Part shown: positions 16,417 through 25,042 of the stretch, one piece after another
Numbering within the stretch: the stretch's first letter is position 1
How the letters are laid out: each line of letters starts with the position of its first letter
Assembly: GCF_024189315.1 (NCBI RefSeq)
Contig: NZ_JAIZEO010000002.1
Location: 558,001 to 622,000, forward strand
Direction of reading: 5' to 3'
Source of the DNA: Halobacillus sp. A5
GTDB lineage: Bacteria > Bacillota > Bacilli > Bacillales > Halobacillaceae
Length of the DNA stretch: 64,000 bases
The notes under the pieces: model-generated
Database searches by the model: none
Told to the model about the DNA's origin: nothing
Seen by the model: the letters and a program-made list of their open reading frames with translations, nothing else
Program-made: the position numbers and the translations under genes

Positions 16417-17682
16417 TTAAGCAATTGTCCCTCGTTGGTTAGAAAATTGCTGCTGCTTATTATTTTTCATAATATCTTTTATCTTACATACCACATCGTA
16501 TACATCTTCAAACGAAACATAAAGGGCGATGGGGGCAAGGCGGATCACATTTGGAGCGCGGAAGTCAGGGATCACTCCTTCGTTCTTCAATGCTTTACAA
16601 ATGCTGGCGGCTTCTGGATGGACCAGGCTTACGTGCCCGCCTCTCCGTGCGTCTTCTCTTGGGTTGGCTATAACGAAATCATAGGGAGCAAGATCTTCTT
16701 CAATTAATCTCATAAGCAGCTGAGTCAGCTGCAATGATTTACTGCGGATCCGTTCAATACCTGCTTCCTGAAAAATCTCCAGCGAGCCTAACAATGGTGC
16801 AGAGCTTAAAATGTGAGGGGTGCCAATTTGAAACGCGCCTGCAGAATCAGCCGGGGTTAGTTCATGATTCATATCAAACTGCTTGTCTTTACTGGAGCTG
16901 AACCACCCTGCGAGTCCGGGGGCACGCCCTAGGTGTTTTTCGTGAACAAACAAGCCGCCCGTCCCTCCAGGGCCGCTGTTTAAGTATTTATACGTGCACC
17001 ATACTGCGAAGTCAACTCCCCATGCATGCAGTTGATGGGGGAGTGCCCCAATTGAATGGGCTAAGTCAAACCCGACGATGATATTGTGATGATGAGCCGC
17101 TTCTGTAATTCTTTTTATATCCAGCAGCTGTCCGCTCCGGTAGAGGACAGAGGGGAGTAAGAGCAAAGCCACTTCCTCGTTCATTGCTTCAATAATGTCT
17201 TCCTCTGACAAAGTACGTCCGTCCCGGCTTTGAACTTGAATAAGATGCTCATCAGGCTGATAACCGTGCAGCTTAAGCTGGCTTTTTAAGGCATAAATAT
17301 CAGAAGGGAAGTTCAGTTCATCAGCTATGATCTTCGTTTTATTTCCCTTTGGCTTATAGAATGTAGCTGATAATTGATGAATGTTCGTTGTGATGGAGCC
17401 GGTATTGATTACTTCCTTAGCTTTTGCCCCTATTAAAGGAGCGGTTAACGATCCGATTGTTTCGGACATGTAATACCACGGCTGCCTGCCTTCTGTCCAG
17501 CCGTCAATGGCATGCTGTTTCCAATCCTGCAGCGAAGTAAGAAGGGTTTCTTCGGCACGTTTACTAAGCAGACCGAGAGAGTTTCCATCCATGTAGTATG
17601 TACCCGGACTGGTATAGAATTCTTTCTTATAACTACTAAGTTCGTCCTGTTGATCCAGCTTTTGCACATCTTCACGTTTCAT
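16417..17682 (-). CDS. kynU: Kynureninase
   Basis: PLP enzyme splitting kynurenine into anthranilate and alanine. Fold-type I features: [14 protein letters not shown] with the cofactor Asp, the PLP lysine in [13 protein letters not shown], and the C-terminal [21 protein letters not shown]. 421 residues, family-typical. AAGGAGG precedes the ATG. First gene of a two-gene operon with kynB. Tryptophan 2,3-dioxygenase (kynA), often the third gene of such operons in bacilli, is absent here; the open frames upstream belong to RecQ. Confidence 0.93.
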   Translation of the reverse strand: MKREDVQKLDQQDELSSYKKEFYTSPGTYYMDGNSLGLLSKRAEETLLTSLQDWKQHAIDGWTEGRQPWYYMSETIGSLTAPLIGAKAKEVINTGSITTNIHQLSATFYKPKGNKTKIIADELNFPSDIYALKSQLKLHGYQPDEHLIQVQSRDGRTLSEEDIIEAMNEEVALLLLPSVLYRSGQLLDIKRITEAAHHHNIIVGFDLAHSIGALPHQLHAWGVDFAVWCTYKYLNSGPGGTGGLFVHEKHLGRAPGLAGWFSSSKDKQFDMNHELTPADSAGAFQIGTPHILSSAPLLGSLEIFQEAGIERIRSKSLQLTQLLMRLIEEDLAPYDFVIANPREDARRGGHVSLVHPEAASICKALKNEGVIPDFRAPNVIRLAPIALYVSFEDVYDVVCKIKDIMKNNKQQQFSNQRGTIA

Positions 17683-17726
17683 TTTATCGCCTCCTTCTAC
17701 TAGTATATAGGATTTTAATCCATAGA

Positions 17727-17758
17727 GAAAAACACGAGCCCATGTTAAGGCTCGCGTT
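17727..17758 (-). terminator. Terminator of recQ
   Basis: On the minus strand ACGCGAGCC and GGCTCGTGT form a stem followed by TTTTT, directly after the recQ stop codon and upstream of kynU. Confidence 0.85.
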
Positions 17759-17760
17759 TC

Positions 17761-19905
17761 TTATTTCATATAACCATGTTTGACTAATACCGCTTTAATC
17801 GTACGGTAGGAATATCCCTCTGGCAGGTTGTCTTTTAAAGGGCGCAGCTTTTTCTCATCTAATTGACTGTGAGCCATTAATATCGCTTCTTCCTGGTCGT
17901 CTGAGAACCACTCGTTCCAGTCTATATCTGCTCCTTCTCTCATGCAGCGGAACAAATGATTTTCTATCGTCTGTTCGCTCATATTACGCTGCTCAGCAAT
18001 TTCTTCAATCGAAAGGTTCTGTTCCCGCCACAACTTAAATGATTCTTCGTGGCTTGCTCCATCTATTGGTTTGCGAGGTTCTTTCTTCGTTAAACCGGGC
18101 TGTGTTGGAAGGGGAGGGCGTTCCACGGCATTTTCCGCCCATCCGGTCAGTATTTCTAGGAATGCTTGTCCGTACTGAGAAAATTTTTGCTCGCCTATCC
18201 CTTTGATACGAAGCATTTCATCACGATCCTTAGGAATATAAATAGTGAGTTCCTTAAGGGTGGCATCTGAAAAAATGACGTAAGGAGGCAGACCGGCTTC
18301 ATCTGCGATCGATTTACGCAGTGACCGCAGTTCTTCGAATTTTTCGACGTCGTAATTGACGTCGGCTTCAGATGTCGTCGTTTCAACTAACATCGTAACC
18401 GGCCGTTCTGCTTTTAACACACTGACAGAGCGCTCTGTTAGTTGCAGCGTCGGATAACGACCCTGCCCCGGGGTTAATAAACCTTCAGAGATTAGAAAAT
18501 TAATGAATTGGGTTAAATTTTTTTCTGTATAGTGCGATAAGATACCGTAAGTGGATAAGTTATGAAACTTAAATTGTTTTACCTTTTGGTCCGATGATCC
18601 TTTTAACACCTTCGCGGTTAACCCGGCACCAAACCGTTCTCCCATTCTTTTTACGCAGGACAGGACCATTTGTGCTTCCCGGGTCATGTCCTTCTCCTCA
18701 CCTTCATGAAGACAGTTGGAACACTTCTCACAAGGATCGTGAATGTTCGGATCGGCAAAATAATCGAGAATATACTGCTGCAGACACATATGGGTATGGC
18801 AGTAATTGACCATAGACTGAAGCTTGCGAAACTCATCCCGTTTCTTATCTTCCTCCATCATCGACTGATCGATAAGAAAGCGCTGGAGGTGGATGTCCTG
18901 ACCAGAGTAAAGAAGAACACAGTCACCCGGCTCCCCGTCTCGTCCGGCACGTCCGGCTTCCTGATAGTAAGATTCGATGTTCATCGGCATTGAGTAGTGA
19001 ATGACGTAGCGGACGTTGGATTTATCAATCCCCATGCCAAAAGCGTTCGTAGCAACAATAGTAGTGATTTCATCCTGGACAAAATCGCTTTGTACTTGTT
19101 TTCTCTGCTGCTCGGACATACCGGCGTGATACTTACCTGCAGAGTAGCCTCTCTTCTCAAGAAAATTCTGCAGGTGATCGGCATCCTTTCGGGTGGCAGT
19201 GTAAATAATACCTGCTTCAGATGCACGCTGTCCTAAATATTCAACTATAAAATCACGCTTGTCCCGCCCTTTAATAATACGAAAAGAGAGGTTATCCCGG
19301 GCGAATCCTGTATTAATAACTGAATGATCTTCTACATGGATTAATTGTTTAATATCTTGTATGACTTCCTGAGTAGCTGTAGCTGTAAGACCCATAACGA
19401 CAGGAAGGCTTGGAATTTGGTCAAGCGTTTGAACAATGGAACGGTAGCTTGGTCTAAAATCGTGCCCCCATTGAGAAATACAGTGTGCTTCATCAAAAGC
19501 GATGAGTGACAGCTTAATTTGTTTAATGGTTGAGAGAAAGGAAGAGGATTCAAATCGTTCAGGGGCGGCGTACACAAATTTATAGCGCCCCTGTCTTAAG
19601 CCGGCTATCCTATCCCGCTGTTCTTCAAAAGAAAGTGAGCTGTTTATATAAGTAGCTGGAATTCCGTAAGATGTTAACGCATCTACTTGATCTTTCATAA
19701 GAGAAATTAATGGAGAGATAATGATGGCTGTGCCTTCTAGGGTCATCCCTGGAATTTGGTAACATAAAGACTTGCCGCCGCCTGTAGGCATTACCGCTAA
19801 TGTGTTCTGCTTCTGCAATACCGATTCAATGGCTTCCTTTTGACCGGTTCGAAAAGAAGTGAAGCCGTAGTATTCTTCTAATAAAAGCTGTGCTTTTTCT
19901 ATCAT
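17761..19905 (-). CDS. recQ: ATP-dependent DNA helicase RecQ
   Basis: 3'-5' superfamily-2 helicase of recombination repair. Walker A MPTGGGKSLCYQIP (near residue 40), DEAH box FDEAHCISQWGHDFRPSY, motif VI AGRAGRDG, then the RQC zinc-binding cysteines (C..YILDYF..CEKCSNC), an HRDC domain (about 520-600) and a C-terminal helix-turn-helix region (about 630-714, SIEEIAEQRNMSEQTIENHL). At 714 residues it is longer than B. subtilis RecQ (about 590) because of that extra C-terminal domain, which occurs in other RecQ proteins. AAAGGA lies upstream of the ATG. Confidence 0.94.
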   Translation of the reverse strand: MIEKAQLLLEEYYGFTSFRTGQKEAIESVLQKQNTLAVMPTGGGKSLCYQIPGMTLEGTAIIISPLISLMKDQVDALTSYGIPATYINSSLSFEEQRDRIAGLRQGRYKFVYAAPERFESSSFLSTIKQIKLSLIAFDEAHCISQWGHDFRPSYRSIVQTLDQIPSLPVVMGLTATATQEVIQDIKQLIHVEDHSVINTGFARDNLSFRIIKGRDKRDFIVEYLGQRASEAGIIYTATRKDADHLQNFLEKRGYSAGKYHAGMSEQQRKQVQSDFVQDEITTIVATNAFGMGIDKSNVRYVIHYSMPMNIESYYQEAGRAGRDGEPGDCVLLYSGQDIHLQRFLIDQSMMEEDKKRDEFRKLQSMVNYCHTHMCLQQYILDYFADPNIHDPCEKCSNCLHEGEEKDMTREAQMVLSCVKRMGERFGAGLTAKVLKGSSDQKVKQFKFHNLSTYGILSHYTEKNLTQFINFLISEGLLTPGQGRYPTLQLTERSVSVLKAERPVTMLVETTTSEADVNYDVEKFEELRSLRKSIADEAGLPPYVIFSDATLKELTIYIPKDRDEMLRIKGIGEQKFSQYGQAFLEILTGWAENAVERPPLPTQPGLTKKEPRKPIDGASHEESFKLWREQNLSIEEIAEQRNMSEQTIENHLFRCMREGADIDWNEWFSDDQEEAILMAHSQLDEKKLRPLKDNLPEGYSYRTIKAVLVKHGYMK

Positions 19906-20007
19906 TTATCGATCATCCTTTTCAAATGCTTTTCCTATCTTATCATGTTTTAAATCATTAGTTAGGGGAAAATTAGTATAAGATTTTCTATAAGAGGAGT
20001 GTGTCAT

Positions 20008-20946
20008 TTGAAAGCTGTAGTAATTGAACAGTACGGAGGGAAGGAACAACTCGTTGAGAAAGAAATTCCAGTTCCTGAGATAAAAAGCGATCAAGTACTG
20101 GTAGAGTTACACGCAACTTCAATTAACCCTATTGACTGGAAATTGAGAGAGGGATATTTAAAAGAAATGCTCGATTTTGAATTTCCTATTACACTTGGCT
20201 GGGACGCCGCTGGAATAGTAAAGGAAGTGGGGGAGAATGTTCAGAAATTTAAAGTAGGTGACCGGGTATTCGCCCGTCCTGAGCTTTCCAGATTTGGAAC
20301 ATATGCAGAGTATGCGGCTGTGGATGAGCACGTACTTTCTCACCTGCCGGAAGAAATATCTTACGAGCAGGCCGCTGCTGTTCCGCTTGCCGGATTAACA
20401 GCAAGACAGTGCTTAGTCGACTTCGCAGAAATTAAAGAAGGGGAGAAGGTTCTTCTTCATGCAGGTTCAGGCGGTGTAGGACACTATGCGATTCAAATTG
20501 CAAAATCATTTGGAGCGTATACAGCGGCTACTGCGAGCGGCAAAAATAAAGATTGGGTTGAGCAGCTGGGGGTTGACCGTTTTATAAATTACCAGGAGGA
20601 AGACTTCGCTGAGGTGTTAAATGACTTTGATATTGTGTTAGATACGATCGGCGGGGAAGTACAGGAGAAAAGCTATAATGTATTAAAAGAAGGAGGACGT
20701 TTAGTATCTATCGTGCAGGCTCCGGATGAAAATAAAGCGGGAGAGCTCGGCATAAAGGCTGGTTTTGAATGGCTGGAACCTGATGGAGAGAAGCTGGCTC
20801 AATTAGCGAACTTAATGGTGAAAGGTGAAATGGTTTCCAAAGTAGGGCATCGTTTTCCTTTAACACAGGAAGGATTAAGAGAGGCACATCAACTGAGTGA
20901 ATCTCATCATGCAACAGGAAAGATTGTTATTACTATTCCATCATAA
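20008..20946 (+). CDS. Zinc-free NADP-dependent quinone oxidoreductase (MDR family)
   Basis: Medium-chain dehydrogenase/reductase of the zeta-crystallin/quinone reductase type. An N-terminal GroES-like domain (SINPIDWKLREG) precedes the Rossmann motif HAGSGGVGHYAIQIAK; the catalytic-zinc cysteines of alcohol dehydrogenases are missing. 312 residues from TTG 20008, supported by GAGGAG 8 bases upstream; the alternative GTG 19999 would sit inside that ribosome site. Substrate unknown. Single gene with its own terminator. Confidence 0.87.
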   Translation: MKAVVIEQYGGKEQLVEKEIPVPEIKSDQVLVELHATSINPIDWKLREGYLKEMLDFEFPITLGWDAAGIVKEVGENVQKFKVGDRVFARPELSRFGTYAEYAAVDEHVLSHLPEEISYEQAAAVPLAGLTARQCLVDFAEIKEGEKVLLHAGSGGVGHYAIQIAKSFGAYTAATASGKNKDWVEQLGVDRFINYQEEDFAEVLNDFDIVLDTIGGEVQEKSYNVLKEGGRLVSIVQAPDENKAGELGIKAGFEWLEPDGEKLAQLANLMVKGEMVSKVGHRFPLTQEGLREAHQLSESHHATGKIVITIPS

Positions 20947-20950
20947 CCTA

Positions 20951-20979
20951 AAATCCGAGTCATTAGTACTCGGATTTTT
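20951..20979 (+). terminator. Terminator of the quinone oxidoreductase gene
   Basis: Ten-bp stem AAATCCGAGT with ACTCGGATTT, then TTC. The same core recurs in the hairpin at 21360-21410. Confidence 0.87.
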
Positions 20980-21359
20980 CAGCGTGTTGAGAAGCTCTGG
21001 TTTCTTGATCGTTCCTTAAGAAAGAAAAAGACTCTCCTTAACCTGTTGAATAAGCTTGGGTGGATGTAGACATAGTATCTCATGGTTCCTCTATTAAAAT
21101 CTGAAGAAAAAGGAACAGGAAAAAGCATCGCTTTTAAGCACAGCAGACGGAAAGTCTCCTCTGTCTGCTTGTCCCGCCGGAGTCGTCACGTTTTTTCGTT
21201 CCTTTCATCAAAAGAGCCCCTCGGAACAATTAGATTATGGAGCCTTATGGAAAAGGACCTCTTAAACTCCACTGGTCAAGTGATCATTTATCGTAAAACC
21301 CTTTCCTCTTGATTATGCAAGGAAAGTCTACATTGAGCTGAAAGAGAAAACGCTGGTTT
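20980..21359. repeat. Non-coding copy of an IS1182-associated dispersed repeat
   Basis: Starts directly after the terminator with CAGCGTGTTGAGA, similar to the sequence that follows the hairpin at 33183. The stretch AAAAAGACTCTCCTT at about 21029 recurs at 33360. The part around 21140-21200 (GTCTGCTTGTCC, then GTCACGTTTTTTCGTTCC) recurs at about 28632-28680. No open frame is convincing. The segment is bracketed by two hairpins sharing the AATCCGAGT core. Confidence 0.6.
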
Positions 21360-21410
21360 CTACTTTCCCAAAAATCCGAGTAATTTGTACCCGGATTTTT
21401 GGGAAAGTAG
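21360..21410. repeat. 22-bp inverted repeat hairpin
   Basis: Arms at 21360-21381 and 21389-21410 pair over 22 bp with one mismatch around a 7-base loop. The inner half duplicates the terminator core at 20951-20977. There is no T-tract after the full stem, but a shorter inner hairpin followed by ATTTTT could still terminate. Confidence 0.75.
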
Positions 21411-21445
21411 AATTATAAGCTATTGTAAATATATTTTAAAGTTTT

Positions 21446-21476
21446 TTGACTATTCGCTCGGTTTATAGGGTATAGT
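21446..21476 (+). promoter_or_regulatory. Possible promoter of the ATP-grasp module
   Basis: TTGACT (21446) and TATAGT (21471) are 19 bases apart, longer than ideal. They lie 40-70 bases before the first gene of the module. Confidence 0.35.
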
Positions 21477-21513
21477 TTTCTACATAAGGTTACGCAAGGG
21501 GAGGCGTGGAGCT

Positions 21514-22968
21514 GTGTTGAAAAATTACCAGACAGGCAGTTTTTTTGATGAAATGATGGACCCATCAGGAAATCCAAAACCGCACTATGATTCTTTTTAT
21601 CAACTAATTCGACAAATATCTAATGATGACCTGAGGGATAAGCATGAAACTGCCCAGTTAAGTTTTTTGAGGCAGGGGATTACGTTTACTGTGTACAATG
21701 ATGCCGGCGGTACTGAGCGCACGATGCCATTTGATTTCGTTCCTATTATTATTACAGATGAACAATGGAGGAAAATTGAAAGAGGCATGAGGCAGCGTAT
21801 GGAGGCGTTAAATCGTTTTCTCGATGATATTTATCACGAGCAGGAGATTGTAAAAGATGGAATCATTCCTGAAGAGCTGATTACGGACAACCCATACTAC
21901 TATAAGAAGCAGGTCTCTGGATTAGAAATTCCATTAAGGAATCATATATTTTTAGCAGGTATTGACTTAATTAGGGACGAACACGGAGAATACCGTGTAC
22001 TCGAGGATAATTTAAGGAATCCTTCAGGTATGTCTTATGTTTTTCAAAACAGATATGTAATGAGGCAGGTATATCCTGAATTGTTTTTTCAGCATTCGAT
22101 CCGTACGCTGGAACATCAATTTAAAGACCTGCACGGAGCATTACTCAGTCATGCCCCTGCAAATCGTTCGGCTCAGCCTTGTGCCGTGCTGCTGACACCT
22201 GGAATGTATAATTCCGCTTACTATGACCATGTGTTTTTAGCTCAGCAGATGGGGATCCAATTAGTTGAAGGACGTGATTTGATAGTTAAAGACGATATCG
22301 TTTATATGAAAACGATCCGAGGATTAAAGCAGGTGGATATTATTTATAGACGTATTGATGATGAGTTTCTTGACCCGGAAGCTTTTCGGCCGGATTCCAC
22401 TTTAGGAGTGAACGGTTTATTACGAGCTTACAGAAAAGGTAATGTAGCTATACTTAACGGGATAGGCAACGGCGTGGCAGATGATAAAGCTATGTATGCC
22501 TATGTACCCGATATGATCCGCTATTATTTAGATGAAGAGCCGATCATCAAGAATGTTGAAACATATTTCTTAAGGGATCCTGAGCAGCTGGATTATGTGC
22601 TGGACCACTTGGAAGAACTGGTGGTAAAAAACGTCGGCGCTTCAGGAGGATATGATATGCTGATCGGTCCTCATTCTACTGAAGAAGAACGAAGTGTTTT
22701 CCGCAGAAAGATTATTGAAACTCCGAGTCAATATATTGCTCAGCCCACGATCAAGCTGTCGAGAGCTCCGGCTTACCAAAAAGGCGAGTTCTATCCCTGC
22801 CATGTAGATTTAAGAGTGTTTGTAATGAATGGAAAGGATTCTCATGTCCTTCCTGGAGGATTATCACGTGTAGCTTTAAAGAAGGGTTCTTTAGTCGTTA
22901 ACTCCTCGCAAGGTGGAGGCGGGAAAGACACGTGGGTGTTAGCAGAAGGGGGAATGAATCATGCTTAG
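21514..22968 (+). CDS. Circularly permuted ATP-grasp protein (COG2308 type)
   Basis: Member of the circularly permuted ATP-grasp family (CP_ATPgrasp_1/2, formerly DUF404/DUF407). Characteristic stretches are GIDLIRDEHGEYRVLEDNLRNPSGMSY, YNSAYYDHVFLAQQMGI, VKNVGASGGYDML and GGLSRVALKKGSLVVNSSQGGGGKDTWVL at the end. 484 residues. Start GTG 21514 (or the adjoining TTG) lies about 10 bases after AAGGGGAGG. It overlaps the alpha-E gene by 8 bases. ATP-grasp enzymes of this kind are predicted amide ligases; the product is unknown. Function comes from family and neighbourhood, not experiment. Confidence 0.88.
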   Translation: MLKNYQTGSFFDEMMDPSGNPKPHYDSFYQLIRQISNDDLRDKHETAQLSFLRQGITFTVYNDAGGTERTMPFDFVPIIITDEQWRKIERGMRQRMEALNRFLDDIYHEQEIVKDGIIPEELITDNPYYYKKQVSGLEIPLRNHIFLAGIDLIRDEHGEYRVLEDNLRNPSGMSYVFQNRYVMRQVYPELFFQHSIRTLEHQFKDLHGALLSHAPANRSAQPCAVLLTPGMYNSAYYDHVFLAQQMGIQLVEGRDLIVKDDIVYMKTIRGLKQVDIIYRRIDDEFLDPEAFRPDSTLGVNGLLRAYRKGNVAILNGIGNGVADDKAMYAYVPDMIRYYLDEEPIIKNVETYFLRDPEQLDYVLDHLEELVVKNVGASGGYDMLIGPHSTEEERSVFRRKIIETPSQYIAQPTIKLSRAPAYQKGEFYPCHVDLRVFVMNGKDSHVLPGGLSRVALKKGSLVVNSSQGGGGKDTWVLAEGGMNHA

Positions 22969-23929
22969 CCGGGTAGCTGATTCACTTTACTGGATGGCCC
23001 GTAACATTGAGCGGTCAGAGAACAATGCCAGAATTTTAAGCACCCAGCTTATTCATATGCTGGAGTCATCTGACCAAAGTGTAATGGATCGGGACTGGGA
23101 AGAAATTTTAGAAATATGTGCGTCTAAAGAAGAGTATTATGAAAGGTATGCAAGATTAAATCGTGATACTGTTATTCAATACATTACACTGAGTCCGGCA
23201 AACGTTAATTCTCTGCAGAACAGCATCGTTTATGCGAGGGAGAATGCTAAAGCTACACGCGACCATATTCCTGATGAGCTCTGGCAGCTTATTAATCGTT
23301 TCTACCTGGATAAAAATTCTCAGCAGGATCTGCCGATGACTCCCCAGGCCACTCAGACTCATCTGAAGGATACGATTTATATGTCGATGACTTCACAGGG
23401 TATTATTGAATCAACTATGACGAGAGGGATCCCATACACTTTTATTAAAATAGGGAAATGGATTGAACGCGCGGAAAAAACTGCGCGCATATTAAATGTA
23501 ATTTGTGAGAAGACCATTAGAGAAAAAAGCTGCACGGATACAGAAAATTATTACTATTGGCTGACTGCGCTTCAGATTGTAAATGGGTATGACTCTTATA
23601 TTAAAGAGAACCCTCCTACAATGAACCCGAAGGATGTCCTTACATTTTTAATCGAAAATCATAACTTCCCGCGGTCGATACGATATTGTGTGGATCACAT
23701 TCTTCAAGCTGTTCATAACCTGGAATCAGGAAAGATTTCTCATTACTCGGAGGATCTCTTCCAGCTGTTAGCAGGGATCCAGGAAGACATGGGCCGGACA
23801 GATATTGCGAGCATGAGTGTGGAGGAATTGATGGCCTTCCTTGATAATTTCCAGGATAACTGTCACAAAGTCAGCCGGATTTTCTCGGAAACTTATTATT
23901 TAGTGGAGCCTGTTCACGCTAGTCATTGA
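22961..23929 (+). CDS. Alpha-E domain protein (COG2307 / DUF403)
   Basis: All-helical alpha-E protein. Signature start MLSRVADSLYWMARNIERSENNARIL, and further on MTRGIPYTFIKIGKWIERAEKTARIL, the two repeated helical E-rich motifs typical of the family. 322 residues. The ATG overlaps the end of the ATP-grasp gene, indicating translational coupling. Always found beside CP-ATP-grasp and transglutaminase-like genes in the families I know; biochemical role unknown, possibly a partner or substrate carrier of the ligase. Confidence 0.9.
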   Translation: MLSRVADSLYWMARNIERSENNARILSTQLIHMLESSDQSVMDRDWEEILEICASKEEYYERYARLNRDTVIQYITLSPANVNSLQNSIVYARENAKATRDHIPDELWQLINRFYLDKNSQQDLPMTPQATQTHLKDTIYMSMTSQGIIESTMTRGIPYTFIKIGKWIERAEKTARILNVICEKTIREKSCTDTENYYYWLTALQIVNGYDSYIKENPPTMNPKDVLTFLIENHNFPRSIRYCVDHILQAVHNLESGKISHYSEDLFQLLAGIQEDMGRTDIASMSVEELMAFLDNFQDNCHKVSRIFSETYYLVEPVHASH

Positions 23930-23953
23930 AAGGGCAAGAAGGAGAGAAATACC

Positions 23954-24805
23954 ATGAAGTATCAAATCGAGCATACGAACTTTTTCCACTATGATAATGA
24001 TGTGGATCAAAGTATGAACACAGTTCGTCTAAAGCCTCGTACTGATGAGTGTCAACGTCTGCTTTTTTACCGCACGGAAATTACACCCGCATCGTTAACA
24101 AAAGAGCACGTTGATTTATGGGGGAACCACGTAGAAACTTTCTTTATCGCTCATAAACATAAAGACTTAATTGTTAAAACCATTTCTACGGTAAGCATTC
24201 AAAAAAGTCCGTTTATTCACCTGTTGAAATATACGAATGAGATGAGGGATATTTTTCATTCAGAGCTTTTCCATGATCATTACCTGCCATATTTAAACGA
24301 TACCCAGTACACATTCTTATATAAAGATCAAATTAATGAAATCACAAATGCTATAGGGGAGGCCCATGACCCGATTCAATTCCCCATCGACTTAATGGGT
24401 TATCTTCATCGTTCAATTTTCTATGACGGCACAGCAACACTGGTAGGAACAAAAGCTCATGAATCCTGGCCTCTGCGGGCGGGGGTTTGTCAGGATTATG
24501 CTCATATCATGCTTGGCGTACTAAGAGATAAAGGAATTCCTGCGAGGTACGTAAGCGGCTATCTATATGTCGGAGAGGACTCAGCTCTTGTCGGAGATGC
24601 CGCCACTCACGCCTGGGTGGAAGTAATGATTCCGGGTATCGGCTGGGTGGGGCTCGACCCGACAAATAATGTAGAGGCCCTGGAGAATCATATCCGAATC
24701 GGCACAGGAAGAGATTACGCAGATGTGAGTCCGCTGCAAGGTGTATATCGCGGTGGCGGTCAGCATTCTGATGTTAAAGTGAGCGTCACCCTATTAGATC
24801 AATAA
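23954..24805 (+). CDS. Transglutaminase-like cysteine peptidase (COG1305)
   Basis: The N-terminal beta-sandwich domain (Bact_transglu_N, residues 1-95) starts MKYQIEHTNFFHYDNDVDQS. The papain-like core has the catalytic triad Cys (GVCQDYAHIML), His (ATHAWVEV) and Asp (GLDPTNN). 283 residues. AAGGAGAG precedes ATG 23954; the gene follows the alpha-E gene by 24 bases. Likely peptidase or amide-hydrolase partner of the ATP-grasp ligase, a pairing proposed for these conserved clusters. No signal peptide, so it should be cytoplasmic. Confidence 0.9.
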   Translation: MKYQIEHTNFFHYDNDVDQSMNTVRLKPRTDECQRLLFYRTEITPASLTKEHVDLWGNHVETFFIAHKHKDLIVKTISTVSIQKSPFIHLLKYTNEMRDIFHSELFHDHYLPYLNDTQYTFLYKDQINEITNAIGEAHDPIQFPIDLMGYLHRSIFYDGTATLVGTKAHESWPLRAGVCQDYAHIMLGVLRDKGIPARYVSGYLYVGEDSALVGDAATHAWVEVMIPGIGWVGLDPTNNVEALENHIRIGTGRDYADVSPLQGVYRGGGQHSDVKVSVTLLDQ

Positions 24806-24980
24806 TTTACCGGCTATCGGAGGGCAGCCCTGCAATTAAGATGGAGTTATAAGGACGGGAAGCCGGTATAGGATAGAGGTATGTCTGAGGCACTAAAAGC
24901 GGGTTGACCCAGGTTCCTGTTTCGCTGCACACAAATGAATAAAACTATTTTGGTCTTTAATGAATCCTTTTACACAATGA

Positions 24981-25024
24981 AAAATCGAGTATGAAACATT
25001 TATAATTTCATACTCGATTTCTTT
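24981..25024. terminator. Terminator of brnQ, possibly bidirectional
   Basis: Perfect 15-bp stem AAATCGAGTATGAAA with its complement around 9 bases. Followed by TTTT on the minus strand (brnQ) and by TTTCTTTG on the plus strand (ATP-grasp module). The bases between 24806 and 24980 hold nothing I recognise. Confidence 0.85.
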
Positions 25025-25042
25025 GTGCTTGATATGTGTTTT

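Noticed and set aside
21082-21312. Plus-strand frame of 76 codons
   Set aside because: Lies entirely in the dispersed repeat and has no ribosome site or recognisable domain.
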